The notes: a model not told the origin generated them from the sequence alone. A DNA stretch of 64,000 nucleotides from Mesonia ostreae (GCF_031845265.1 NZ_JAVRBG010000006.1:1-64000); one strand, 5' to 3'; shown: positions 17,805 through 27,338, counted from the first letter of the stretch. A program made the numbers and translations.

Positions 17805-18548
17805 TTATGTATTTTTAATATCTTTTTTGATTATATGTTCTACTTTCTGGATTAATTCTTCCGTAGAATAATCACTTACTTTTAATGTGGGTTGCACTTT
17901 ACAGTTTAGGTGTACTCCCAAACTTAAAGGAAATTGGCCTCTTTTCACAATTTGCCAAGAATTATTTATGGTTACTGGAACAACAACCGCATCTGGACAA
18001 AATTTAAATAACATCTTTAATCCATTAGGAGAAAATGGCTTTGGCGCTCCGTCTTTATCTTTTGTTCTTGTGCCTTCGGGAAAAATAACTGCCGCTCTAT
18101 TGGTATCAATCAAATACTGTGCAAACTTCTTAATTTCAGGCAAAGATTGTCTAGGGTTTTTTCTATCAATCAGAATAGATCCACCGTGTGTTAAGTTATA
18201 GGAAATACTTGGAATACCTTTCCCTAATTCCTTTTTACTGATAAATTTAGGGTGAATTTCTCTCAAATACCAGGAAATAGGTGGTATATCGTAAGGACTT
18301 TGGTGATTGGCAATAATAATATGCGGAACGTCTTTCTCAAATTCTTGATCATTTTCAAATGTAATTCTAGTTCCTAAAACATTAAGACAACGCAATAGAA
18401 AGAAGTTAAGGTAGTCTACACTTTTTTTATGTGTTTGATATCCAAATATGTTAAAGCAAATCCATTGAATGGGGTGAAAAATCAATAATACCAATCCAAA
18501 ACACAGGTAATAGAGAACTGAAATGGGATAGGATAAAATGGTCTTCAT
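17805..18548 (-). CDS. plsC: 1-acyl-sn-glycerol-3-phosphate acyltransferase
   Basis: A 247-residue membrane-associated acyltransferase. Hydrophobic segments occupy about residues 5-35. Catalytic block I is NHQSPYD (N81, H82, D87), block III is FPEGTRT, and block IV is VPVTINNSW. It acylates lysophosphatidate at position 2 to make phosphatidate, on the cytoplasmic face. First gene of the plsC-desaturase-HD operon. Confidence 0.93.
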   Translation of the reverse strand: MKTILSYPISVLYYLCFGLVLLIFHPIQWICFNIFGYQTHKKSVDYLNFFLLRCLNVLGTRITFENDQEFEKDVPHIIIANHQSPYDIPPISWYLREIHPKFISKKELGKGIPSISYNLTHGGSILIDRKNPRQSLPEIKKFAQYLIDTNRAAVIFPEGTRTKDKDGAPKPFSPNGLKMLFKFCPDAVVVPVTINNSWQIVKRGQFPLSLGVHLNCKVQPTLKVSDYSTEELIQKVEHIIKKDIKNT

Positions 18549-18570
18549 AACTAAAACGACGTCTAAAGCG

Positions 18571-18578
18571 CAAAAATA
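18571..18578 (-). promoter_or_regulatory. -7 box of the plsC operon
   Basis: Minus strand TATTTTTG (TAnnTTTG) lies 23 bp upstream of the plsC ATG. No convincing -33. Confidence 0.45.
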
Positions 18579-18634
18579 AGTTTTAAATTAGAGTCGGGCT
18601 CAATATTTTTTTAAAACCATTGTGCTTGCATAAT

Positions 18635-18664
18635 AAAAAAGGCCGTTCATATGGGAACGACCTT
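18635..18664 (-). terminator. intrinsic terminator after the bacilliredoxin gene
   Basis: Read on the minus strand, aaggtcgttc pairs with gaacggcctt (one GU pair) around a six-base loop and runs into TTTTTTATT. It starts 22 bp after the stop codon at 18687. Confidence 0.85.
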
Positions 18665-18686
18665 CATTTTTCTATTTTACCTACGC

Positions 18687-19097
18687 TTAGCAGTATTCGT
18701 TGTAAGCATCTTTTAAGTTTTCTGCAATCATTTCTGCAGGTCGACCTTCAATGTGGTGGCGCTCTAGCATATGTACTAATTCTCCATCCTTAAATAAGGC
18801 CATACAAGGCGAACTTGGAGGAAAAGGTACCATATGAGCACGTGCTTTCTCTGTAGCTTCTTTATCTACACCGGCAAATACGGTTGCCAAATGCGAAGGT
18901 TTTTTACTATTCTCTAAAGACATTTTTGCTGCCGGTCTTGCATTTGCTGCAGCACAACCACAAACCGAATTTACTACCACTAAGGTAGTTCCTTCTTGTT
19001 TAATAGCTTGATCAACGGCTTCTGCACTTTGTAATTCTTCAAAACCTATAGAAGTCAATTCTTCTTTCATAGGTTTAACTAAATCTGCTGGATACAT
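18687..19097 (-). CDS. bacilliredoxin (BrxA/BrxB, YphP/YqiW family)
   Basis: A 136-residue thioredoxin-fold protein, the standard length when started at ATG 19097 (MYPADLVKPMKEELT is the family N-terminus; 23 in-frame residues upstream are non-family). The CGC active site is C46-G47-C48 in NSVCGCAAANARP. Bacilliredoxins remove bacillithiol or other low-molecular-weight thiols from S-thiolated proteins; in Bacteroidota the BrxA/B pair is common. Cytoplasmic, monocistronic, with its own promoter and terminator. Confidence 0.93.
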   Translation of the reverse strand: MYPADLVKPMKEELTSIGFEELQSAEAVDQAIKQEGTTLVVVNSVCGCAAANARPAAKMSLENSKKPSHLATVFAGVDKEATEKARAHMVPFPPSSPCMALFKDGELVHMLERHHIEGRPAEMIAENLKDAYNEYC

Positions 19098-19129
19098 ATT
19101 TCGATATTTTTTGTTCAAATTATTAATTA

Positions 19130-19137
19130 CAAAGATA
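19130..19137 (-). promoter_or_regulatory. -7 box of the bacilliredoxin gene
   Basis: Minus strand TATCTTTG matches TAnnTTTG, 33 bp upstream of the ATG at 19097. It lies inside the in-frame 5' extension, which supports the shorter start. Confidence 0.6.
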
Positions 19138-19383
19138 CCAAAATCTGGACGAATCTTATATCGCATACCAAATTAAACAGAGTATATCGCAAATAAATTC
19201 TTTTATTAAAGTTTATTCTTTCCTAGAAATTAGTACCGCAAACTACTTCACGAATCATTTCTCATTTCAAGTAAGCGCAACTAGTTCGTTTTTCAAAAGC
19301 GACTTGATCTATTTAAATAGGCTTTATTTAGGAATACTTGAATAGGTTATTTTTATTCTTAGCCATAAAACCACAGAAGCTTA

Positions 19384-19391
19384 TATATTTG
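19384..19391 (+). promoter_or_regulatory. -7 box of the TerB-DnaJ gene
   Basis: TATATTTG (TAnnTTTG) lies 18 bp before the ATG at 19410 and supports that start over the upstream in-frame ATG at 19338. Confidence 0.55.
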
Positions 19392-19409
19392 CATTTCAAA
19401 GTGAAAAGT

Positions 19410-20168
19410 ATGATTAAGTGGATTGGAGCCATTTTAGGAATGGTTTATATGCGATGGCCAGGCGCCATTCTCGGTTTTTTATTGGGTAGTCTTATAGAGG
19501 CCTTTTTAAAAGGAAAGCAGATGAAAGGAGGTGGCGGAGCCTTTCAAGATATCTTTCAGCAGCAAAGAGCACAAAATGTTTCTATGGGAGATTTCGAACT
19601 GAATCTACTTACCCTATGCTCAGTTGTGATAAGAGCCGACGGAAAAGTAAATCAACGCGAATTAGATTATGTGCGTTCTTATTTTGTGCAGTCGTATGGT
19701 AAAGAAAGAGCCAACGCGACTTTTAAGACCTTTAATGAGGTCATTAAAAATAGGGAAATTGAACCTCAGCGAATTTGTGCTTATATGCGTTCTAGAACCA
19801 GCTATGAGGTGCGCTTGCAAATTCTTCATTTTCTCTTCGGAATTACCCAAGCAGACGGTCATATCTCTTCTGCCGAGTTAAGAGAGCTCCAAAAAATTGC
19901 TGGCTACTTGCAAATTAACCGACGTGATTTTGAAAGCATACAGGCCATGTTTGTCAAATCTGCGGATGCTACGAGTGCGTATAAAATTTTGGAAATCGAA
20001 AAAAATGCCACCGATGCGGAAGTGAAAAAAGCCTTTAGAACTATGGCCAAAAAATACCATCCAGATAAGCTACAAGGAATGGACGAAGCCTATAAAAAAG
20101 GAGCCGAAGAGAAATTCTTAAAGGTACAAGAGGCTTATGAACAGATTCAGAAAGAAAGAGGGATGTAA
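19410..20168 (+). CDS. DjlA-like membrane protein with TerB and DnaJ domains
   Basis: A 252-residue protein started at ATG 19410. Order: hydrophobic Gly-rich N-terminal anchor (residues 4-28), a TerB-like helical domain with two acidic loops (RADGKVNQREL at 75-85 and QADGHISSAEL at 147-157), and a C-terminal J domain (188-252) with HPD at 217-219. This is the DjlA architecture: a membrane-tethered co-chaperone that stimulates DnaK and links to envelope stress. It is monocistronic. Confidence 0.88.
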   Translation: MIKWIGAILGMVYMRWPGAILGFLLGSLIEAFLKGKQMKGGGGAFQDIFQQQRAQNVSMGDFELNLLTLCSVVIRADGKVNQRELDYVRSYFVQSYGKERANATFKTFNEVIKNREIEPQRICAYMRSRTSYEVRLQILHFLFGITQADGHISSAELRELQKIAGYLQINRRDFESIQAMFVKSADATSAYKILEIEKNATDAEVKKAFRTMAKKYHPDKLQGMDEAYKKGAEEKFLKVQEAYEQIQKERGM

Positions 20169-20244
20169 ACCCGATTTGAAAATTACTCTTTTTTTGATTG
20201 AAAAATAGCGTAATTGTACCTCAAACCCCTCATTCCTAAACAAA

Positions 20245-20274
20245 ATTGGCTCCTGCGATTTACGAGGAGTCAAT
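20245..20274. terminator. possible hairpin terminator
   Basis: attggctcct and aggagtcaat form a 10-bp stem (one GU pair) around a 10-base loop, 77 bp after the TerB-DnaJ stop. No strong T-run follows, so termination is uncertain. Confidence 0.3.
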
Positions 20275-20447
20275 TTCTGAACAACCAAAGTTTAGGATCA
20301 ACAAAACTTAGGTATTTTTTGATGAAAATTCACTCAATATGAATTAACTAAAGTTAAGCAATATTTTGAATACAGTAAAATAACTTATTTCTGAATTTGT
20401 CTTAAAACTATCGCTATCCGCGGAAGCGTAATAAAAAATATCATCTA

Positions 20448-20923
20448 TTAGAGCAAATTCATTAACTCTTTGGAAGTATAATACACAAAGACTCTTTCCT
20501 TAACTCTAAAATTACGATCAAAAATTAGGGTAGCAGGAAGTGAAAAAGGTCTTTCTGCTCTAGAAGCTAATAGCAATGGAAGTCATGAACTCCGTTGCGT
20601 TTTTTTAAAGGCTGTCTGTTTACAAATTCTATTCCGTCAAACTGAATGGTATCGGTGCGTTCCACATCCATTTCAACAGCATAATATTCTTTATTTATCT
20701 TCTGAATTACCTCTATATTGCTGAAAACTTCTCGCTGTATTTTTTTGCAATAGGCGCACCATTTGGCGTGAAAAAACATAAACACAGGCTTGGGTTCTTT
20801 TTTAAAAGCTTGCTCTAGTTCTGGCCAAGTTTTCCATTGGATGGCGTCCTTTTGCTGAGCTTTTAATGGGAGAAACCAACCCAGAAATAGAACGAGTATA
20901 AGGTATTTGCTATAATTTATCAT
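20448..20923 (-). pseudogene. exported thioredoxin-family protein, frameshifted
   Basis: The open frame from 20923 encodes a signal peptide (residues 1-23, ending LKAQQ) and a thioredoxin fold with WCAYC (C56, C59) and FDGIEFVNRQPLKKRNGVHDF, then stops at 20567. One base further in phase, the sequence continues LLLASRAERPFSLPATL (with the expected cis-Pro region) and ends TSKELMNLL at a stop at 20448. The join restores a normal ~157-residue protein, so a single-base deletion near 20582 breaks the gene. It follows the frameshifted TonB receptor on the same strand. True decay and sequencing error are both possible. Confidence 0.85.
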
Positions 20924-21051
20924 AAGGCTGATAAGCTTGTAAGTTTGTGAAGTATTAGTATGGCTCTAGTTTAATAAAACGATGTTTTCAATTCCTCCCC
21001 TTGGCAAAATCTTGAAGTTTCGGGAGAGGAGGGGATGAGATGACAAAATTT

Positions 21052-21139
21052 ATAATTCATCCTATCCCCAAGCCTTTCCAGAGGAAAGGGAGAGTAAAAC
21101 TTCAAATTATCAATGCACTTTTAAACTACAGCTATTAGT
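21052..21139. repeat. dispersed intergenic repeat, copy 2
   Basis: Shares with 2761-2850 the series tataa-tcatcctatccccaa, ctttccagaggaaaggg, atcaat-cac and tacagct. It lies between the thioredoxin and the TonB receptor, only 18 bp from the receptor stop. Confidence 0.6.
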
Positions 21140-21157
21140 ATTAAATTCTTGATAAAA

Positions 21158-23508
21158 TTAAAAATCTCCAAATTTTAGACCTATAAAGTACGTTCTCGGG
21201 CGGTTAGGACCATAAATATAATCTGAATCTCTAAGCGAACCTCGCTCAAAATCATCTTGATAGCTGTCAAATAGATTCTGTACTCCGCCGCTTAACTCTA
21301 CGTGAAAATTTTCTATGGGATCAAAGTGGTAGGTAAGTTTGGTGGTCATATCAAAAAAGGATGGGGTATCTACCAAATCTAAATAGCCAGAGCTGCTCAC
21401 CACACGAGGAGCAATCATAGAGCCTGTATAACTACCCGTTATATCTAATCTAAAAGCTTCACTCATTGTCCAATTGGCATCCATAAACCCGTAGGCGTTA
21501 GGAGAACGTACAAAATCATCTATAATTACATCTTCTTCCCCTTGCACGCTTGCATCGGCCTCAAAAAGCAGCTGACTTTCTTTATACACAGAACGCTGAA
21601 AAGTTGCTCCAGCTTTAAACATAAGGTCGGCACTTGGGGAAACACTCAACTCTATATTGGCACCAGCCACATAAGCACCAGAGCCATTTCTAGACTCTTC
21701 TAAAACAGAGCCGTTAGGTAAAGAATTTCCTGTACTAACGATGGTAAAAGGATTTTCTAAAGTCGTGTAAAAACCATCCAGTAAAAAGTTGGTTTGGGTT
21801 TTATTAAAGCTTTTTGTGTAATTAAAAGAGGCCGTATAAGCATTAGAAAATTCACTTTCTAAATCGTCTGACAGAATAACAAATCGCTGCTCTCCGCCTA
21901 AAGATGAAATATGTAAATCTTCATTAAAAGCCTGTGGTGCACGAAAACCTCTAGAATAGCCTCCTCTAAATTGTAGGTTATTGGTGATATCATAAAGAAC
22001 CGTTAACCGCGGACTAACCACGGTTTCATTTACTTGAGAAGACCGACTTACATTTTGAATGCTGTAAAAACCATCTACATCTACGTGGTCTAATCTTGCC
22101 CCAACAAGTGCTGTAAACTCCTCAATGGGTTTCCACTCATATTGCGCATAAAGACCAATGCTATTCACTTTTTGGTCTATGATGCGGTTATAGCCTGGCA
22201 TAGCATCTTCGGTATCATTAAGTTGATATTCTCCGCCCACAGTAATTACATCTTTATTATTAAAATAATGCGAGTATTTTGCTCCCGCAACCACGGCAAT
22301 ATCGGTGGTTTTTCCAAAAGCATTGTTGGCCACAAGAGAATCTGCAGCCGCGCGAGCGCCACCTAAACCACCATAATAGCTATCACGATCTGTATGCTGA
22401 ACAGAAACATAAGCCGTTCCTTCATTTTTACGTGCGTCATCAAACAATTCATAATCTAAACCAGTGAAAATGATATTGTGGTCTAATTCTTCGGTAATAT
22501 CAGTAAATTGCGGAGCAAGATCAATGCGATCTCCACCGCGTCTATATTCTCTAATGGCGGTAAAATCTAATCCTATTCGGCTATTGTCATTGGGGCGTAA
22601 AAATGTTTTGGCACCTAATGAGTTGTTGGTCAGTTTTGTAATCTCACTAAAACCTTCTCCGTTGGCATCGTAAGCATCACGATTACGAAAAATACCGTAC
22701 ACCGTAACTCCGCTAGAAAGATCTTCACTTACTATAGAAGCATTTACATTTACATTACGATCTGCGGTAGTCCCGTCTATTAATCCAAAGTTAGAAGAAA
22801 CGTCCCAGTTGTTATTAACGGGTTCTTTGGTGATCACGTTTACGGTACCCGCAATGGCGTTAGATCCAAAGAGTGCAGAGCCACCACTGCGCACCACTTC
22901 TACGCGGTCTATAATACTCACAGGAATTTGTTCCAATCCATAAACGCCATTTAAAGCACTAAAAACAGGGCGGCTATTTACCAAAACTTGTGTGTATTGC
23001 CCATCCAATCCGTTAAGGCGTACTTGGGTAAACCCGCAGTTTTGACAATTGGTTTCTACACGCACTCCAGGCTGGTAGTTGAGGCCATCGGCTAATGAAA
23101 TAGATTGTGTGGCTTCAAACAATTTTGGGCTCAGCACATTTACAATTACGGGAGCGTCTTTTTTACTAATTCTATTTCGGGTGGCGCTTACCACCACTTC
23201 TTCTAAACCTAATAAATCTGGATTTAAAGTGAAGTTAAGCGGTGTATTTATAAAATTACTCGTAGTTATTTTTTGAGTTTTGCTTTTAAAACCAACAGCT
23301 TGTATTTGAATGGTATATTCTCCACCGGAAATTTTCAATTCGTAGGCTCCATTAATATTTGCGGCAACGCCTAAGGTTGAGTTGACCGCACTATATTGAC
23401 AAAGGGGATGGGATGATCCCCGTCGGTTACTTTTCCGCTAAGCGTTATTTTATCTTGAGCGATACTCAAAAGCGGAAAAAATATTAATAAGAGGAATAAT
23501 TTTTTCAT
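21158..23508 (-). pseudogene. TonB-dependent outer-membrane receptor, frameshifted near the N-terminus
   Basis: The main frame (21158-23338) encodes a plug domain (LADGLNYQPGVRVETNCQNCGFTQ, then RVEVVRSGGSALFG) and a 22-strand-type barrel ending in FIGLKFGDF. An ATG at 23508 in another frame encodes a signal peptide (MKKLFLLLIF...SIAQ) and the start of a carboxypeptidase-like domain, VTDGDHPIPFVNI; the expected continuation, SAVNSTLGVAANINGAYEL, is in the main frame. A one-base loss near 23391-23397 explains both. Total would be about 783 residues. The MntR-type regulator and metal ABC importer opposite suggest a metal or metallophore substrate. Confidence 0.88.
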
Positions 23509-23524
23509 TTGTTCACTACTGTAA

Positions 23525-23540
23525 TTTAGGCAAAGCTAAA
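23525..23540 (-). promoter_or_regulatory. operator palindrome over the TonB receptor -7 box
   Basis: TTTAGGCAAAGCTAAA is a 16-bp imperfect palindrome, 17 bp upstream of the ATG at 23508. On the minus strand its core TAGCTTTG (23531-23538) is a TAnnTTTG promoter box, so a bound repressor would occlude RNA polymerase. It matches the site at 23759-23774 at 13 of 16 positions. Confidence 0.65.
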
Positions 23541-23758
23541 TATAATATTTAGAATATTAAAATGTATAATTAAATAATGTATTTTAGTTATGGTGTTTGA
23601 AAGAATAAATTTGTCGGGATGCCTAATTTTACTGATTTGTTTCAGGTTTAATTATAATAGAACAAAGATCTTACGCATAAAAATAGCACTGCGGAAGTCT
23701 TCCTTATGAGAATTATAAAAATTTAATACTTCAGAAAAATAACCAAAAAAAAACTTTA

Positions 23759-23805
23759 TTTAGGAATAGCTAAAAGTTAATTATGAAAAATATAATGTAT
23801 CTTTG
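23759..23805 (+). promoter_or_regulatory. operator palindrome and -7 box of the MntR-type regulator
   Basis: TTTAGGAATAGCTAAA at 23759-23774 repeats the palindrome found at the TonB receptor promoter. The -7 box TATCTTTG is at 23798-23805, 17 bp before the ATG. The operator would cover the -33 region. TTAGG...CTAA half-sites resemble known DtxR-family operators, so autoregulation by the adjacent gene is inferred. Confidence 0.6.
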
Positions 23806-23822
23806 AGCTTTATTTAAATTAT

Positions 23823-24488
23823 ATGTTTACACAGTCTGAAGAAAATTATTTAAAAGCTATATTTCATCTACAGCAAGAGATGAGTGATGGAGTTTCTACC
23901 AGTAGGCTTTCAGAATTATTAAATACTAAAGCAGCGTCTGTCACCGAAATGATAAAAAAATTGGCCGATAAAAATTTGGTCAATTATAAAAAGTATTACG
24001 GCGTGCAACTCACTAGTCTTGGTAAAAAGCAAGCTTTATCTGTGGTGCGTAAACACCGTCTGTGGGAATCTTTTTTAGTAGAACGTTTAAATTTTAAGTG
24101 GGATGAAGTCCATGAAGTGGCAGAACAATTAGAACATATTAGTTCTACAAAACTGGTTGAGGAATTAGATAAGTTTTTGGGTAGACCCCAATATGATCCG
24201 CACGGAGATCCTATTCCAGATGCTAACGGAAACTTACCCAAAGCCACCAAAAAGCGACTGTCTCAGCTAAAAGAAGGAAGCCAAGCCGTTTGTAAAGGTT
24301 TTAATGACAACAGTTCTTCTTTTTTAAAATATCTAGACAAACAAGGAATAGGTATGGATACTTCTATTGAAGTTTTGCAAATAGAAAGCTTTGATGAAAG
24401 CATGACGATTAAGGTTGATGAAAAAGAAATATCACTTTCAAAAACGGCAACCGACCATATTTATGTGGAAGATCAAATTCGCGCCTAA
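23823..24488 (+). CDS. DtxR/MntR-family metal-dependent transcriptional regulator
   Basis: A 221-residue repressor. The N-terminal winged helix is in residues 5-70 (SRLSELLNTKAASVTEMIKKL is the recognition region). The dimerisation and metal-binding part follows, with HRLWESFLVE, EVHEVAEQLEHISS and DPHGDPIPD (residues ~120-135), which supply the Glu, His and Cys/Asp-type ligands of this family. A C-terminal FeoA/SH3-like domain covers about 150-221. It is the first gene of the metal ABC transporter operon and probably represses it and the divergent TonB receptor when Mn2+ or Fe2+ is plentiful. Confidence 0.93.
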   Translation: MFTQSEENYLKAIFHLQQEMSDGVSTSRLSELLNTKAASVTEMIKKLADKNLVNYKKYYGVQLTSLGKKQALSVVRKHRLWESFLVERLNFKWDEVHEVAEQLEHISSTKLVEELDKFLGRPQYDPHGDPIPDANGNLPKATKKRLSQLKEGSQAVCKGFNDNSSSFLKYLDKQGIGMDTSIEVLQIESFDESMTIKVDEKEISLSKTATDHIYVEDQIRA

Positions 24489-24515
24489 TTTATTAATAAA
24501 CAGATCACAATACCT

Positions 24516-25427
24516 ATGAAACACTTTCTTTTGCTTTTTTATTGTACCCTTCTTTTTACTGCTTGTAAAGAAACTTCAACGAATGATCCCAATAAACTCA
24601 ATATCGTAACCACCACCACCATAATTACAGATTTGGTGAACAATATTGGAGGTGATGCTGTTGAGGTGCAAGGTTTAATGGGAAGCGGAGTAGATCCGCA
24701 TTTATACAAGGCAAGTGAAGGAGATGTTTCTAAATTAACCCGAGCCGATGTGGTTTTTTATAGCGGTTTACACCTAGAAGGGAAGTTGGTAGATGTTTTT
24801 GAGAAAATGGGAAGAAATACCAATACTATTGCCTTAGCGGAAGTATTAGATAAAAAGAAATTAATAGGATCTGAGTATTTTGCCTCTAGTTTTGATCCGC
24901 ATATTTGGTTCAATATTAAATACTGGAAACAAATCACGGTAAATCTCACGCAGCATTTAAGCGAATTAGATCCTAAAAATGCAGAATTGTACAACAAGAA
25001 TAAAGACATCTATCTAAAAAAATTAGAGACGTTAGAAGCAGAAGTACGAGAAACCATTGCTAGTCTACCCAAAGAAAAACGCATCTTGGTGACCGCGCAC
25101 GATGCCTTTAATTATTTTGGAGAAGAGTACGGTTTTGATGTAGTAGGCTTGCAGGGTTTGAGTACCGCAACAGAAGCTGGCGTACAGGATGTGCAAAACT
25201 TAGCCGAATTGATTATCGATAAAAAAGTAAAAGCCATCTTTATTGAAACCAGTGTTCCTAAACGAACTATTGAAGCCTTACAACAAGCGGTAAAGTCTGA
25301 AGGTTTTGATGTGAAAATTGGCGGAACTTTATACTCTGATGCGCTAGGAAACGCAGGAACGGAGGAAGGAACCTATATTGGGATGTTCTCTTACAATGTA
25401 GAAACCATAGTAAACGCTTTAAAATAA
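24516..25427 (+). CDS. metal ABC transporter, substrate-binding lipoprotein (ZnuA/TroA type)
   Basis: A 303-residue lipoprotein with lipobox LFTAC (C17). The cluster A-1 metal ligands are visible: H62 (GVDPHLYKAS), H129 (FDPHIWFN), H195 (VTAHDAFNYF) and an acidic residue near the C-terminus (LYSDALG). ZnuA's His-rich loop is absent, which favours Mn2+ or Fe2+ over Zn2+, although this is only suggestive. Second gene of the operon, 27 bp after the regulator. Confidence 0.94.
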   Translation: MKHFLLLFYCTLLFTACKETSTNDPNKLNIVTTTTIITDLVNNIGGDAVEVQGLMGSGVDPHLYKASEGDVSKLTRADVVFYSGLHLEGKLVDVFEKMGRNTNTIALAEVLDKKKLIGSEYFASSFDPHIWFNIKYWKQITVNLTQHLSELDPKNAELYNKNKDIYLKKLETLEAEVRETIASLPKEKRILVTAHDAFNYFGEEYGFDVVGLQGLSTATEAGVQDVQNLAELIIDKKVKAIFIETSVPKRTIEALQQAVKSEGFDVKIGGTLYSDALGNAGTEEGTYIGMFSYNVETIVNALK

Positions 25428-25433
25428 GATGAT

Positions 25434-26174
25434 ATGAAAGATCAACTTCCAGCCATACAAATAGATGACCTCACGGTAGCTTATGATTATAAACCTGTAC
25501 TTTGGGATATTGATCTCGTAGTGCCAGAAGGAGTTCTAATGGCCATTGTTGGTCCTAACGGTGCGGGGAAATCTACGCTTATTAAATCTATTTTAGGTAT
25601 TATAAAACCAATTGCTGGAAGTGTAAAAGTATTTGGAAAACCTTATAAAAAACAAGTAGATAAGGTGGCTTATGTACCTCAAAAAGGAAGTGTAGATTGG
25701 GATTTTCCTACCGTCGCTTTAGATGTAGTGATGATGGGAACTTATGGGAGCTTGGGCTGGATTAAACGTCCTGGGCAAAAAGAAAAAAAAGCTGCTTTGG
25801 AAGCGCTAGAAAAAGTGGGAATGTTGGAGTTTAAAAACCGACAAATAAGTCAGCTTAGTGGCGGACAACAACAGCGTATTTTCTTAGCACGCGCGTTGGT
25901 ACAAAATGCGTCTATTTATTTAATGGATGAACCCTTCCAAGGGGTAGATGCAACCACCGAAAAAGCCATTATCAATATTTTAAAAGAACTAAGAAAAGCG
26001 AGGAAAACGCTTATTGTGGTACATCACGATTTGCAAACCGTACCCGAGTATTTTGATTGGGTCACCTTCTTAAATGTAAAAGGAGTTGCTTCAGGAAAAG
26101 TAAAAGACATTTTTAACGATGATAACCTCACTAAAACTTACGGGATTAATTATAAAGTAGCGGTGACGCAATAG
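25434..26174 (+). CDS. metal ABC transporter ATP-binding protein
   Basis: A 246-residue ABC ATPase with Walker A GPNGAGKST (residues 40-48), signature LSGGQQQR (about 142-149), Walker B IYLMDEPFQG and a switch histidine in VVHHDLQTV. It energises import through the two permeases encoded next. It starts 6 bp after the binding-protein gene. Confidence 0.95.
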   Translation: MKDQLPAIQIDDLTVAYDYKPVLWDIDLVVPEGVLMAIVGPNGAGKSTLIKSILGIIKPIAGSVKVFGKPYKKQVDKVAYVPQKGSVDWDFPTVALDVVMMGTYGSLGWIKRPGQKEKKAALEALEKVGMLEFKNRQISQLSGGQQQRIFLARALVQNASIYLMDEPFQGVDATTEKAIINILKELRKARKTLIVVHHDLQTVPEYFDWVTFLNVKGVASGKVKDIFNDDNLTKTYGINYKVAVTQ

Positions 26175-26222
26175 GAGATTTTATCAGAAGAGTAAATTTC
26201 AGAAAGAAAGAGAATTATTAAC

Positions 26223-27338
26223 ATGGAGTTAAGCGACTTTTTTACCAATTATACCTTGCGTACCATTACTTTGGGAACCGCAATTTTGGGCGCAATTTGT
26301 GGGATGTTAGGTAGTTTTGCCGTCTTGCGGAAACAAAGCTTGTTAGGAGATGCGATTTCCCATGCTTCTTTACCTGGTATTGCTTTAGCTTTTATTCTTA
26401 CCGGAGTTAAAGATGCGAATCTCATTTTGATAGGCGCATTAATTAGCGGACTTATAGGAACCTTTTGGATCAAAGGCATTGTAAGAAGAACTAGATTAAA
26501 AAGTGATACCGCTTTAGGGTTAATTCTCTCTTTATTTTTTGGGTTTGGAATGCTGTTGCTCACGTTTATTCAGAAAATGCCCAATGCTAATCAAGCTGGC
26601 TTAGACAAATATCTGTTTGGACAAGCCGCCACTTTGGTAGAGCAAGATGTTTGGGTAATGGCTATTGTAACTGGAGTAAGTCTTATTGTTTTATTGCTGT
26701 TTTGGAAAGAATTAAAGTTGCTAGTCTTCGATGCAGATTATACCAAAACCTTGGGTTTTAACACCAAATTTTTAGACATTCTTATTACCAGTTTTATTGT
26801 ATTGGCTATCGTAATGGGCCTTCAAACCGTTGGGGTGGTATTAATGAGTGCTATGTTGTTGGCTCCAGCCGCCGCCGCAAGACAATGGACAAATAATTTG
26901 GGAACTATGATTATTCTGGCTTCCATATTTGGTGCTTTTTCAGGTGTTTTTGGTACTGCCATTAGTGCAAGCCAAAATAACCTTTCTACGGGACCAGTTA
27001 TCGTATTGGTAGCAGCAAGCTTTGTATTGATTTCTTTTATATTCTCACCCAATAGAGGATTATTGTTTAGAGAATTAAGATTCCGAAAAAACCGAAACGA
27101 GCTACACCTTAAAAAGACGCTTACTTTTATGTATCGTATTGTAAAAAACCATGATGATATTACGCACCCTCATGCCATAAGAATTTTAAATAATTTTCAA
27201 GGTTTTACTAAAAAAACACTCACTAAATTAGAAAAAGAAGAATTGATAAGCCTCAAGGGAAATAAGTGGTCTATGACGCATAAGGGTTATGAGCAAGCTT
27301 CAGCCATGTATAACAAATTAGGACAAAGTCATGACTAG
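26223..27338 (+). CDS. metal ABC transporter permease 1 with C-terminal winged-helix-like tail
   Basis: A 371-residue permease of the ABC-3 family. About eight or nine hydrophobic segments fill residues 13-280; RKQSLLGDAISHASLPGIALAF is the family signature. The last ~90 residues are hydrophilic, with LKKTLTFMYRIVKNHDD...LTKLEKEELISLKGNKWSMTHKGYEQA, which resembles a winged helix of the DtxR type rather than a membrane domain. Standard permeases of this family end after the last membrane segment. It overlaps the next gene by 8 bp. Confidence 0.93.
   Translation: MELSDFFTNYTLRTITLGTAILGAICGMLGSFAVLRKQSLLGDAISHASLPGIALAFILTGVKDANLILIGALISGLIGTFWIKGIVRRTRLKSDTALGLILSLFFGFGMLLLTFIQKMPNANQAGLDKYLFGQAATLVEQDVWVMAIVTGVSLIVLLLFWKELKLLVFDADYTKTLGFNTKFLDILITSFIVLAIVMGLQTVGVVLMSAMLLAPAAAARQWTNNLGTMIILASIFGAFSGVFGTAISASQNNLSTGPVIVLVAASFVLISFIFSPNRGLLFRELRFRKNRNELHLKKTLTFMYRIVKNHDDITHPHAIRILNNFQGFTKKTLTKLEKEELISLKGNKWSMTHKGYEQASAMYNKLGQSHD

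Larger units (their letters stand above)
23509..23822. other. divergent regulatory region, 314 bp
   Basis: AT-rich space between the TonB receptor and the DtxR/MntR-type gene. It carries two matching TTTAGG-N4-GCTAAA palindromes and the promoters of both genes, described separately; nothing else is visible. Confidence 0.7.

Noticed and set aside
19323..19336. tttatttaggaata upstream of the TerB-DnaJ gene, matching part of the metal-regulator operator.
   Set aside because: The other half of the palindrome is absent, and the match is plausible by chance in AT-rich DNA.
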